In this document: positions 1-6,850 of the stretch, piece after piece
Layout: each line of letters begins with the position of its first letter
Numbering within the stretch: the first letter of the stretch is position 1
Origin: JACDAN01 sp035707105
GTDB taxonomy: Bacteria; Actinomycetota; Thermoleophilia; Gaiellales; Gaiellaceae
Direction of reading: 5' to 3'
Assembly: GCA_035707105.1 (NCBI GenBank)
Contig: DASSUI010000093.1
Span: 1-55,337, forward strand
DNA length: 55,337 bases
The notes under the pieces: model-generated
The model's input: the letters and a program-made list of their open reading frames with translations, nothing else
Database searches by the model: none
Told to the model about the DNA's origin: nothing
Position numbers and translations under genes: made by a program

Positions 1-360
1 GTCCAGCTGATCCTCTTCGACCGGACGTCGAGCTACCACCGCCTCACGAACGAGTTCTTCCGCGGCGCCGGCGCGATCCCGCGGGGCGTGATGGAGCTGG
101 ACAACATCGACGCCGCGAAGAAGATGGTCGAGCAGGGGCTCGGCGTCGCCCTCCTCCCCCACACCGCGGTCGCGGGCGAGCTCGAGGCCGGCACCCTCAT
201 GGCGGTCACGCTCGCCGACGCGCCGCAGCTGAAGCGCGAGATCGTCATCTTCCGGCGGCGCGACGCCGGCCCGCCGTCGGGCGCGCTCGAGGCGTTCGTG
301 AACTGCCTCTCGGACCTCCGACCCGGCCTCCAGACCGCGGCTCAGCGCTCGACGGCGTAG
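1..360 (+). CDS. LysR-family regulator, C-terminal effector-binding part (5' truncated by window)
   Basis: The reading frame is open from base 1 to a TAG at 358-360, giving 119 codons of the C-terminal half of a LysR substrate-binding domain. The order of elements is typical: a turn with FDRTSSYHRL, an MELDNIDAAKKMVEQGLGVA helix-strand, then LLPHTAV. The phrase 'MVEQGLGVALLP' is the second-subdomain signature of this family, where the regulator senses a small-molecule effector. The N-terminal DNA-binding domain lies outside the window, so target and effector cannot be told. Its 3' end overlaps a small remnant gene on the opposite strand. The family call is fairly secure; specificity is unknown. 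Confidence 0.8.
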   Translation, partial: VQLILFDRTSSYHRLTNEFFRGAGAIPRGVMELDNIDAAKKMVEQGLGVALLPHTAVAGELEAGTLMAVTLADAPQLKREIVIFRRRDAGPPSGALEAFVNCLSDLRPGLQTAAQRSTA

Positions 361-479
361 AGCCGCCACTCGCCGAGCCCGACTGAGCTCGGCTCGAGCC
401 AGCAGCGCTGGTGGGGCTCCTCCCAGTAGGCGATGTTCACGTCGCCGCTGCGGCCGTAGCGCGCCTCTGGCATCTCCAT
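342..479 (-). pseudogene. remnant of alpha/beta-hydrolase/class III nucleotide cyclase gene (both ends kept, middle deleted)
   Basis: This 45-codon frame starts at ATG 479 (or ATG 473) and ends in TGA at 342-344. Residues 4-18 (PEARYGRSGDVNIAY) match the typical N-terminus of actinobacterial proteins that join an alpha/beta hydrolase to an adenylate/guanylate cyclase, usually followed by QVVGDG. The last 12 residues (GLGEWRLYAVER) resemble the usual C-terminal end of the cyclase domain (GVPGEWRLYAV...). I infer a large internal deletion that fused the two ends in frame. It overlaps the LysR 3' end by 19 bases and diverges from the ABC exporter genes. A functional micropeptide cannot be excluded. 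Confidence 0.5.
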
Positions 480-488
480 GGACGCGGC

Positions 489-494
489 TAGATT
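489..494 (+). promoter_or_regulatory. -10 element, leaderless promoter of the ABC exporter operon
   Basis: TAGATT lies 6 bases upstream of the GTG start at 501. This is the same TANNNT-to-start arrangement seen before many first genes in the window. No convincing -35 was identified. Confidence 0.5.
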
Positions 495-500
495 CTGACG

Positions 501-2288
501 GTGAGCGAGACCCCTTCCTACCGGCATACGTTCGCCCGCCTGCTCGGGTTCCTTCGGCCCTACAAGTGGTCGCTGATCGTCTCGATCGTCCTCGCCGTCG
601 GCTCGCAGGCCGCGGCGGTGGTGATGGCGTTCCTGACCGGAGATGGGCTCCAGCGCGCGGTCACGGACGTGGACACGAGCACGATCTGGTGGATCGCCGT
701 GGCGATCCTTGTCGTCGGCCTCGTGCGTGCGCTCCTGATGGTCGGCCGGCGGCTCATCTCCGGCCGCCAGGCGCTCGGCGTCGAGTTCGACATGCGGAAC
801 GCGCTCTATGCCAAGCTCCAGCGCCTCTCGTTCGGCTTCTACGACCGGCACCAGACCGGCCAGCTGATGTCGCGGGCGACCGTCGACCTCCAGGCCGTCC
901 GTTTCTTCCTCGGGTACGGCCTGATCTTCTTCTTCCAGCACATCACGACGATCGTCGGCGTCACGGCCGTGATGTACGTCGCGGACTGGCAGCTCGCGCT
1001 CGCCGCGACGGCAGTCACGCCGCTGATCGTCGTCGTCGCCTACCGGTATTCGTCCGTCTCCCACCCCGTCCTCCGCGAGGTTCAGCAGAAGATGGCGGAC
1101 GTCGCGACCGTCGCCGAGGAGTCGATCGTCGGCGTCCACGTCGTGAAGTCCTTCGCGCAGGAGCAGGACGAGGGCAAGAAGTTCGCCGACCGCTCCGAGG
1201 CCGTCTTCGACCAGAGTGTCCAGGCGAACAAGCAGCGCGCGCTCTACGTGCCGCTCCTCTCGTTCCTCCCGCTCGTCGCGCAGGCGATCGTGCTCCTGGT
1301 CGGCGGCCGCATGGTCGTGAACGGCGACCTCAGCCTGCGCTCGTTCATCTTCTTCAACGTCCTCGTCGTCATGCTCGTCATGCCGCTGCGGATGCTCGGC
1401 ATGTGGATCGGGCAGGCCCAGCGTGCGACGGCGTCCGGCGAGCGGATCTTCCAGGTCATGGACGAGCCGGAGGACGTCGCGGACCGGCCCGGCGCCGCCG
1501 AGCTCCCGCCCGGCGACGGCCTCGTCCGCTTCGAGGGCGTCACCTTCGGCTACGACCCGGCGCGGCCGGTCCTCCGGGCGATCGACCTCGAGCTCGAGCC
1601 CGGGCGGACGGTCGCGCTGATCGGGCACACGGGCTCCGGCAAGACGACGCTGGCCGGGCTCGTCCCGCGCTTCTACGACGTCCTGGAAGGACGCGTGACT
1701 GTCGACGGCCTCGACGTCCGCGACGCGAAGCTCGTCTCGCTCCGCCGTGCGATCGGGATCGTCGCGCAGGACCCGTTCCTCTTCTCCGACACGGTGCGGG
1801 AGAACGTCGCGTTCGGCCGTCCGGACGCCACCCGGGAGGAGGTCGAGCAGGCGGCGCGGCTCGCGCAGGCGCACGAGTTCGTCGCCGATCTGCCGGAGGG
1901 CTACGACACCGTCATCGGCGAGCGCGGGATCACGCTCTCCGGCGGTCAGCGCCAGCGGATCGCGATCGGGCGGGCCCTGCTCCTCGACCCGCGGATCCTG
2001 ATCCTCGACGACGCGACGGCGTCGGTCGACGCCACGACCGAGGCCAAGATCCGGCTCGGCCTGCGCCAGGCGATGAAGGGCCGGACGACGATCATCATCG
2101 CCCACCGGCTGTCGACGCTGGCGCTCGCGGACGAACTCGTCGTCCTCGACCGCGGCAGGATCGCAGCGCGCGGCACGCACGACGACCTGATCGAGCGGAG
2201 CCCCGTCTACCGCGAGATCTACGAGCACGGCCTCCTCGAGCGCGAGTTCGCCGAGCGGGTCGAGCAGCGGGCGGAGGCGACGGCGTGA
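501..2288 (+). CDS. ABC exporter half-transporter with degenerate ATPase site (subunit 1)
   Basis: A 595-aa fused membrane/ATPase half-transporter of the MsbA/LmrA type (type IV exporter). Residues 1-320 hold six predicted membrane helices and the coupling regions. The nucleotide-binding domain follows: Walker A GHTGSGKT (375-382), signature LSGGQ (479-483), Walker B ILILDDATA (499-507) and switch histidine in IAHRLST. The catalytic glutamate after Walker B is aspartate (ILDD instead of ILDE), so this ATP site should be hydrolysis-poor. The GTG start is chosen from TAGATT 6 bases upstream. The next gene follows after 22 bases and encodes the partner half. Function is probably export of a lipid, peptide or drug; the substrate is unknown. 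Confidence 0.88.
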   Translation: MSETPSYRHTFARLLGFLRPYKWSLIVSIVLAVGSQAAAVVMAFLTGDGLQRAVTDVDTSTIWWIAVAILVVGLVRALLMVGRRLISGRQALGVEFDMRNALYAKLQRLSFGFYDRHQTGQLMSRATVDLQAVRFFLGYGLIFFFQHITTIVGVTAVMYVADWQLALAATAVTPLIVVVAYRYSSVSHPVLREVQQKMADVATVAEESIVGVHVVKSFAQEQDEGKKFADRSEAVFDQSVQANKQRALYVPLLSFLPLVAQAIVLLVGGRMVVNGDLSLRSFIFFNVLVVMLVMPLRMLGMWIGQAQRATASGERIFQVMDEPEDVADRPGAAELPPGDGLVRFEGVTFGYDPARPVLRAIDLELEPGRTVALIGHTGSGKTTLAGLVPRFYDVLEGRVTVDGLDVRDAKLVSLRRAIGIVAQDPFLFSDTVRENVAFGRPDATREEVEQAARLAQAHEFVADLPEGYDTVIGERGITLSGGQRQRIAIGRALLLDPRILILDDATASVDATTEAKIRLGLRQAMKGRTTIIIAHRLSTLALADELVVLDRGRIAARGTHDDLIERSPVYREIYEHGLLEREFAERVEQRAEATA

Positions 2289-2310
2289 GGTTCCAAAGGA
2301 GGTCAGCACC

Positions 2311-4116
2311 GTGAGGGTGTGGCAGCCCGGCGGGCATCTGACCGCGAGCCGCGACGCGAAGGTGGACGACTGGTCGTGGCAGCGCACGGTCCGCCGGGTT
2401 TCGACACTCGCGCGGCTGACCGCGCCCTACAAGCTCCAGACGACGCTGGCGGTGGTCTCGCTGCTCGCCGCCACGGCGACGGCGCTCGCCCCGCCGTTTC
2501 TCGCGAAGATCGCCCTGGACGACGGGATCCGGCAGAAGGACCTCCACGCACTCACGATCGTCGTCGCGCTGTTCCTCGTCGCCGGCGTCGCGAACCTCGG
2601 GACGAGCGCGGCGCAGACCTACTTCACCGGCTGGACGGGCGAGCGGATCCTCGCCGACCTCCGCAACCGGCTCTTCAGGCACGTCCAGGGCCTGTCGCTC
2701 GGCTTCTTCGAGCGGAATCGCGCCGGGGTGATCATCAGCCGCCTGACGAACGACGTGGACGCACTCGACCAGCTGGTCACGGACGGCGTCACGACGCTCG
2801 TCCAGAACACGCTCATCCTCGTGGGCTCGGCCGCGGTGCTCTTCTATCTCGACTGGCGCCTCGCGCTCGCCACGCTGAGCGTGATGCCGGCGATGGCGAT
2901 TGCGACGGCCGTCTTCCGGATCCGCTCATCCCGCGCGTACCGCGCCGTCCGCGAGCGGCTCGGTCTCGTGACGGCGACGCTCGCCGAGGACATCGCCGGG
3001 ATGCGGGTCGTCCAGACGTTCACCCGCGAGGGGTCACGGCGCCGCAACTTCGAGGAGGTCAACGCCCACTACCGCGTCGCGAACCAGCAGACGGTCGTCA
3101 ACAACGGCCTCTACTTCCCGTTCGTGGACTTCCTCTCGGCCGCGGCGACCGCGGTCGTCCTCGGCTACGGCGGCTACCTGCTCTCTCACGGCGAGGTCAC
3201 CGTCGGCACGCTCTTCGCGTTCATCCTCTACGTCTCGAACTTCTTCGACCCGGTCCAGCAGCTCTCACAGCTCTATAACACGTTCCTCGCGGCCGTGGCC
3301 GCGCTGGACAAGATCATGGACGTGATGGACGAGGAGCCGGAGGTCCGCGACCGGCCCGGCGCCCGTGAGCTGCCGCCGATCGAGGGGCACGTGCGGCTGG
3401 AGGACGTCCGGTTCGCGTACCGGACCGGCCCGGAGGTTCTGCACGGGATCGACCTCGACGTCCCGGCCGGGACGACCGTCGCGTTCGTCGGGCACACCGG
3501 CGCCGGGAAGTCGACGATCGCGAAGCTGCTCGCGCGGTTCTACGACCCCGTCGAGGGCCGGATCACCGTCGACGGGATCGACCTCCGCGATGTCACACAG
3601 GAGTCGCTCCGCAACCAGCTCGGCATCGTCCCGCAGGAGGGCTTCCTCTTCGCCGGATCGGTACGCGACAACATCGCCTTCGGGCGGGCGGACGCATCCC
3701 TCGAGGACATCCGGGCAGCCGCTGCGGCGGTCGGCGCCCACGAGTTCGTCATGCGGCTCGAGGACGGCTACGACACCGACGTCCAGGAACGAGGCACGCG
3801 CCTCTCGTTGGGCCAGCGTCAGCTGGTGGCCTTCGCGCGGGCGCTGCTCGCCGACCCGCGGCTGCTGATCCTCGACGAGGCGACCTCCTCCGTGGACATC
3901 GGGACGGAGCGGAGGATCGAGATCGCGCTGAAGACCCTGCTCGCGGGCCGGACGGCGTTCGTCATCGCCCACCGGCTCTCGACGATCCGCGGGGCAGACC
4001 TGATCGTCGTCCTCGAGCACGGACGGGTCGTCGAGCAGGGCACGCACGAGGAGCTGATGGCGCGTCGGGGCCTCTACACGGCGCTCTACGGCGACTGGGC
4101 CGCCGACGTGGCCTGA
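2311..4116 (+). CDS. ABC exporter half-transporter with catalytic ATPase site (subunit 2)
   Basis: A 601-aa half-transporter, the second subunit of the presumed heterodimer. The membrane domain covers about residues 30-335. The ATPase domain has Walker A GHTGAGKS (394-401), a deviating signature LSLGQ (498-502), canonical Walker B LLILDEATS (518-526, catalytic E523) and IAHRLST. In a heterodimer the degenerate site uses Walker B of subunit 1 and the signature of this subunit; both deviate, so the two genes are mutually consistent. The GTG start at 2311 is supported by a strong Shine-Dalgarno AAAGGAGG at 2295-2302, 8 bases upstream. Co-transcribed with the preceding gene. Substrate unknown. 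Confidence 0.9.
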   Translation: MRVWQPGGHLTASRDAKVDDWSWQRTVRRVSTLARLTAPYKLQTTLAVVSLLAATATALAPPFLAKIALDDGIRQKDLHALTIVVALFLVAGVANLGTSAAQTYFTGWTGERILADLRNRLFRHVQGLSLGFFERNRAGVIISRLTNDVDALDQLVTDGVTTLVQNTLILVGSAAVLFYLDWRLALATLSVMPAMAIATAVFRIRSSRAYRAVRERLGLVTATLAEDIAGMRVVQTFTREGSRRRNFEEVNAHYRVANQQTVVNNGLYFPFVDFLSAAATAVVLGYGGYLLSHGEVTVGTLFAFILYVSNFFDPVQQLSQLYNTFLAAVAALDKIMDVMDEEPEVRDRPGARELPPIEGHVRLEDVRFAYRTGPEVLHGIDLDVPAGTTVAFVGHTGAGKSTIAKLLARFYDPVEGRITVDGIDLRDVTQESLRNQLGIVPQEGFLFAGSVRDNIAFGRADASLEDIRAAAAAVGAHEFVMRLEDGYDTDVQERGTRLSLGQRQLVAFARALLADPRLLILDEATSSVDIGTERRIEIALKTLLAGRTAFVIAHRLSTIRGADLIVVLEHGRVVEQGTHEELMARRGLYTALYGDWAADVA

Positions 4117-4128
4117 GCGGAGAGCGGC

Positions 4129-4134
4129 TACAAT
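4129..4134 (+). promoter_or_regulatory. -10 element of tRNA-Gln
   Basis: TACAAT lies 11 bases before the mature tRNA 5' end. The tRNA-Glu gene further on has the same hexamer at nearly the same distance. Confidence 0.6.
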
Positions 4135-4145
4135 CCGAGCCCCGT

Positions 4146-4216
4146 TGCGGGGTCGTCTAATGGTAGGACGCTCGGCTCTGGACCGAGTAGTCTAGGTTCG
4201 AATCCTAGCCCCGCAG
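4146..4216 (+). tRNA. tRNA-Gln (anticodon CTG)
   Basis: A cloverleaf can be drawn by hand. The acceptor stem TGCGGGG (4146-4152) pairs with CCCCGCA (4209-4215). The anticodon arm is CTCGG-ctCTGga-CCGAG with anticodon CTG. The T arm is CTAGG-TTCGAAT-CCTAG, and the discriminator is G at 4216. The 3' CCA is not encoded. A rho-independent terminator follows 13 bases later. Confidence 0.95.
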
Positions 4217-4228
4217 CCTCAGAAAGAG

Positions 4229-4247
4229 CCCGCAAAGCGGGGGTTTT
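4229..4247 (+). terminator. rho-independent terminator after tRNA-Gln
   Basis: Stem CCCGC (4229-4233), loop AAA, stem GCGGG (4237-4241), then GG and a TTTT run at 4244-4247. Confidence 0.75.
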
Positions 4248-4388
4248 CGTGTTCTATGCGACGGCGCCGAGGAGCGCCACGGCGAACACGCAGAGCGTGA
4301 TGAACCCCGCCCGCGAGCGCAAGCCTCAGGCTCGCGAAGCTGTCCCTCTCGACGCGGAATGAAGGTGACAGCCGGGACAACGCGCGGC

Positions 4389-4407
4389 AATAGCCGATCG
4401 GCCTATT
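4389..4407. promoter_or_regulatory. near-palindrome upstream of the aquaporin gene, candidate operator
   Basis: AATAGCCGATCGGCCTATT is symmetric around CCGATCGG with arms AATAG/CTATT and one unpaired C. It lies about 53 bases upstream of the putative aquaporin -10. No cognate regulator can be named; the neighbouring TetR gene has different operator-like motifs. Confidence 0.35.
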
Positions 4408-4459
4408 CCCGGAGGCAGCGGACCTGGTCGAAGAGGCAGGTGCCGTCCGACGCGCCCTC

Positions 4460-4465
4460 TAGCCT
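4460..4465 (+). promoter_or_regulatory. -10 element, leaderless promoter of the aquaporin gene
   Basis: TAGCCT stands 8 bases before the GTG at 4474 and supports that start over the ATG at 4480. Confidence 0.4.
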
Positions 4466-4473
4466 CCCCGGCC

Positions 4474-5217
4474 GTGGCGATGGACGTCTTCCGCCGTGCG
4501 GTGGCCGAGTTCGTGGGCACGTTCGCCCTCGTCTTCGTCGGCGCTGGCGCCGTCCTCGTCGCCGCTCCGAGCGCGGGCTCCGGGACGGTCGAGATCGCCT
4601 TCGCGCACGGCCTCGTGATCGCCGTGATGGTCTCGGCCGTGGGGCACATCTCCGGCGGGCACTTCAACCCGGCCGTCACGCTCGGCTTCCTCGTCACCGG
4701 CCGCCTGTCGCCGGTCGTCGCCGCGGCCTACTGGGTCGCACAGTTCCTGAGCGCGGTCGCGGCCGCGGCGCTGCTCAAGTGGATCTTCCCCTCGGACCTG
4801 CAGGGGACGCTGGGCTCCCCCGCCGTCGGGCCTGGCATCGAGCCGGAGGCGGCGCTCATCATCGAGGCGATCCTGACCTTCTTCCTCGTCTGGGTGGTGT
4901 TCGCGACCGCGGCCGACCCACGCGGCACGTTCAAGTCGATCGCGGGGCTCGCGATCGGCCTCACCATCACCTTCGACGCGCTCATGGCCGGCCCGCTCAC
5001 GGGCGCCGCGATGAACCCCGCGCGCGCGTTCGGCCCGGAGCTGCTCTCGAAGACCTGGGACGACTTCTGGATCTGGTACGTCGGCCCGTTCGCCGGCGGC
5101 GTCCTCGCCGCGCTCGCGTACGAGTGGCTCTACATGCGACCGCTCAGTCCGCCGGTCGTCGGCCCGCCGGAGACCGGCGTCGTCGAGCCGCGGCCTGGCG
5201 ACACCGCACTCTCCTGA
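4474..5217 (+). CDS. MIP-family aquaporin
   Basis: A 247-aa major intrinsic protein with six membrane helices and both half-helix NPA signatures: HFNPAVTLG (NPA at 65-67) and AMNPARAFGP (NPA at 181-183). The Arg184 after the second NPA is the conserved selectivity-filter arginine. Length and sequence fit the AqpZ/TIP-like water-channel branch. There is no long insertion after the NPA motifs of the kind seen in glycerol facilitators, so water rather than glycerol transport is likelier. GTG 4474 is preferred because of TAGCCT 8 bases upstream; ATG 4480 is possible. The gene stands alone and converges with a TetR regulator, with a hairpin between the two stops. Confidence 0.9.
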   Translation: MAMDVFRRAVAEFVGTFALVFVGAGAVLVAAPSAGSGTVEIAFAHGLVIAVMVSAVGHISGGHFNPAVTLGFLVTGRLSPVVAAAYWVAQFLSAVAAAALLKWIFPSDLQGTLGSPAVGPGIEPEAALIIEAILTFFLVWVVFATAADPRGTFKSIAGLAIGLTITFDALMAGPLTGAAMNPARAFGPELLSKTWDDFWIWYVGPFAGGVLAALAYEWLYMRPLSPPVVGPPETGVVEPRPGDTALS

Positions 5218-5239
5218 TGGCCCCCGGTCAATTTCCGTC

Positions 5240-5271
5240 GAATTCCTAACTGACGAATCAGTCAGGAATTC
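5240..5271. terminator. interrupted palindrome between convergent genes; also contains a TetR-type motif
   Basis: GAATTCC (5240-5246) pairs with GGAATTC (5265-5271), and CTGAC (5250-5254) pairs with GTCAG (5261-5265), leaving a short bulge. It sits between the aquaporin stop and the TetR stop (the latter at 5262-5264) and may end both transcripts, though no U-run follows. The inner 16 bases CTGACGAATCAGTCAG (5250-5265) agree in 14 positions with 6259-6274, so it may also be a regulator-binding site. Confidence 0.4.
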
Positions 5272-5864
5272 GGCTCGCGCATCCCCTCGACGAGGAGCTG
5301 AACGACGTTCCGTTCCGCCTTGGCGATGTCCTCGTCGCTGTCGGGAAGCTGGCCCATCACCCACCCGGTCAACACCTCGTCAAGAGCGCCGTAGAACACC
5401 ACCGCACCGAGACGCGGATCGAGCGCAGTCCGGAACTCCCCCGTCTCCTGTCCCCGCCGGATGATGCCTTCGAGCGCCTTCATGGCGTCCGTGATCTCCT
5501 CGAGCTCCCGCTGGACGTGTGGGCTCCGCGTCACCTCGCGCACCAGGAGACGCACCAGATCCGGGTCGCGCCGCCACGTGCGGAGCAGCAGCGCCGTCAC
5601 CTGCCGAACCTGCTCGTGCGCGGGCACGCCCGATGCCTCGACCTCGCGAACACGGGCGAGCATCTGTGTCCACGTGTCGCGGAAGATCGTCTCGAGCAGC
5701 TCCTCCTTCGACTTGAAGTAGTGGTAGACGAGGCCGTACGCGACACCGGCCTCTTCGGCGATGTCGCCTACGCGCGAAGTGTGGAAGCCGCTGCGGGCGA
5801 AGACCTTCACCGCCGCGTCGAGGATCTGCCGGCGGCGATCGATCCGTTCAGCGCGCGCCGCCAT
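5262..5864 (-). CDS. TetR/AcrR-family regulator, FadR-like
   Basis: A 200-aa regulator. Residues about 8-60 form the TetR helix-turn-helix (VGDIAEEAGVAYGLVYHYF, then KSKEELLETIF), and the rest is a helical ligand domain. The HTH and the length resemble the Bacillus FadR (YsiA) group, which senses long-chain acyl-CoA and binds TGAxTGA-type palindromes. Operator-like sequences of that kind lie at its own stop codon (5250-5265) and at 6227-6274. ATG 5864 is chosen because TAGAGT (5879-5874) lies 9 bases upstream, suggesting a leaderless mRNA. No fatty-acid gene is adjacent. The acyl-CoA link is inference from similarity only. Confidence 0.85.
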   Translation of the reverse strand: MAARAERIDRRRQILDAAVKVFARSGFHTSRVGDIAEEAGVAYGLVYHYFKSKEELLETIFRDTWTQMLARVREVEASGVPAHEQVRQVTALLLRTWRRDPDLVRLLVREVTRSPHVQRELEEITDAMKALEGIIRRGQETGEFRTALDPRLGAVVFYGALDEVLTGWVMGQLPDSDEDIAKAERNVVQLLVEGMREPNS

Positions 5865-5873
5865 AACCGCGCA

Positions 5874-5879
5874 ACTCTA
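5874..5879 (-). promoter_or_regulatory. -10 element of the TetR gene
   Basis: On the minus strand TAGAGT is followed after 9 bases by the ATG at 5864, the common leaderless layout in this window. Confidence 0.45.
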
Positions 5880-6151
5880 GAAGAGTGCAGGTCCGGACGG
5901 GGAACGAGTCTCCATCCGGCCCTGCTTCCGTGTCACCCGCCCGGGGGCACGGAAACCTTCGCCGTCTTGCCGACGCGGCGCTACCGTCACCGGGGCGAGA
6001 TCGTGACCGCCTGCTCGAGCGCCTAGAAGCCGTCGGTTTGGAGCGGCGCGCTCAGCACCTCCACGGTCTTCGCATTCCTCTACCCCCGGCTTTGAGTTGT
6101 GTACGCGTCATGGCTCTACCGAGATCTCGGTCCGAGCGGCGCGGGGAATAT

Positions 6152-6185
6152 CACCGATTCGAGGAATGCAACCTCGAATTCGGTG
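6152..6185. repeat. imperfect hairpin in the 5.88-6.27 kb intergenic block
   Basis: CACCGATTCGAGG (6152-6164) pairs with CCTCGAATTCGGTG (6172-6185) around AATGCAA with one extra T. The block from 5880 to 6266 shows no credible gene. This hairpin and the operator-like array just downstream are the only structures I see in it. Confidence 0.4.
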
Positions 6186-6213
6186 TGCAATCAGCTCAGA
6201 TTTCGATGGCTGT

Positions 6214-6280
6214 GCGAAACCGCCCTGATTGACAAGTCAATCGCAGAGCGATTCTTGGTTGACGAGTCAGTCAGTTTCGC
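6214..6280. promoter_or_regulatory. nested inverted-repeat element with two TetR-type operator-like sites
   Basis: The outer arms are GCGAAAC (6214-6220) and GTTTCGC (6274-6280). Inside are a perfect palindrome GATTGAC-AA-GTCAATC (6227-6242), a small stem AATCGC-AGA-GCGATT (6239-6253), and TTGACGAGTCAGTCAG (6259-6274). The two TGAC/GTCA sites start 32 bp apart, about three helical turns. The half-sites resemble FadR/TetR-type operators, and the regulator gene nearby is FadR-like. The controlled promoter is not evident. Confidence 0.5.
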
Positions 6281-6512
6281 GATCAAGCCCGCGACGCTCC
6301 TCGGGCGAGCGTCCTTCCTGCGGCGCGCCGCCCGGTCCGGCCATGGCCGTCCCGTCCGCCTCGACGATGTCGCGAGGGTCGGCGTGGAGGTACTCGTCGC
6401 TCTGCGCGCCGCCGCGAGGGTCACCCGCGGGGTCGAGCACGGTGGGGTCGCCCTGCTGCCGGGCGGCGGTCGGCTCGTCCTTCGAACCGAGCAGTCGTCG
6501 GAGCCAGCCCAT
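6267..6512 (-). CDS. small hypothetical protein, acidic/Pro-Gly-rich
   Basis: An 81-aa frame beginning MGWLRRLLGSKDEP: a short amphipathic or membrane-binding start, followed by a low-complexity region rich in D, G, P and E with no predicted fold. I recognise no family. The ATG at 6512 has a TAGAAC hexamer 6 bases upstream on the minus strand, the leaderless layout, though the last base is not T. Its stop codon lies within the operator-like motif 6259-6274, as the TetR gene's stop lies within the matching motif. It is divergent from tRNA-Glu. It could be a chance frame, but the start and composition look gene-like. Confidence 0.5.
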   Translation of the reverse strand: MGWLRRLLGSKDEPTAARQQGDPTVLDPAGDPRGGAQSDEYLHADPRDIVEADGTAMAGPGGAPQEGRSPEERRGLDRETD

Positions 6513-6536
6513 GGCCCAGTTCTACCCGACCGACGC

Positions 6537-6542
6537 TACAAT
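6537..6542 (+). promoter_or_regulatory. -10 element of tRNA-Glu
   Basis: TACAAT lies 10 bases before the tRNA 5' end and is identical to the hexamer before tRNA-Gln. Confidence 0.6.
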
Positions 6543-6552
6543 CATGCGCCTC

Positions 6553-6625
6553 GGCGCATTCGTCTAGTGGCCTAGGACGCCGCCCTCTCACGGCGGTAGC
6601 ACGGGTTCGAATCCCGTATGCGCCT
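6553..6625 (+). tRNA. tRNA-Glu (anticodon CTC)
   Basis: Acceptor GGCGCAT (6553-6559) pairs with ATGCGCC (6618-6624). The anticodon arm is CCGCC-ctCTCac-GGCGG with anticodon CTC, and the T arm is ACGGG-TTCGAAT-CCCGT. The discriminator is T at 6625; CCA is not encoded. Bases 6626-6850 downstream hold no gene or clear terminator that I can see. Confidence 0.95.
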
Positions 6626-6850
6626 TTCCTTGTTACTGACTAAGCCGGTCTTGGCTTGGTTACGCGGGTCATTTGTGACAGCGAGGCCGCCAATGAGCGC
6701 GGGATGCACACCCCGGTGCACATCCGGAATCGCCCTCAATCTACGCGCGGCACGTCGCACGCCAGGGCGAGAAGTGCGAGCGCGTGAAGCGTGTCGCGGT
6801 ACGAGTGAGGACCAGAGACGCGCGACGAGGCGGGACTGCCTAGCGTGAGC

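Noticed and set aside
480..2387. A long minus-strand open frame antisense to the first ABC exporter gene
   Set aside because: It is an acidic/Arg-rich mirror of the high-GC coding strand with no domain; only its last 45 codons (342-479) look meaningful and are reported as a remnant.
6572..6760. A 62-codon minus-strand frame ending in IRDSNPCYRRERAAS
   Set aside because: Its C-terminal part is the antisense of tRNA-Glu, a well-known false gene pattern.
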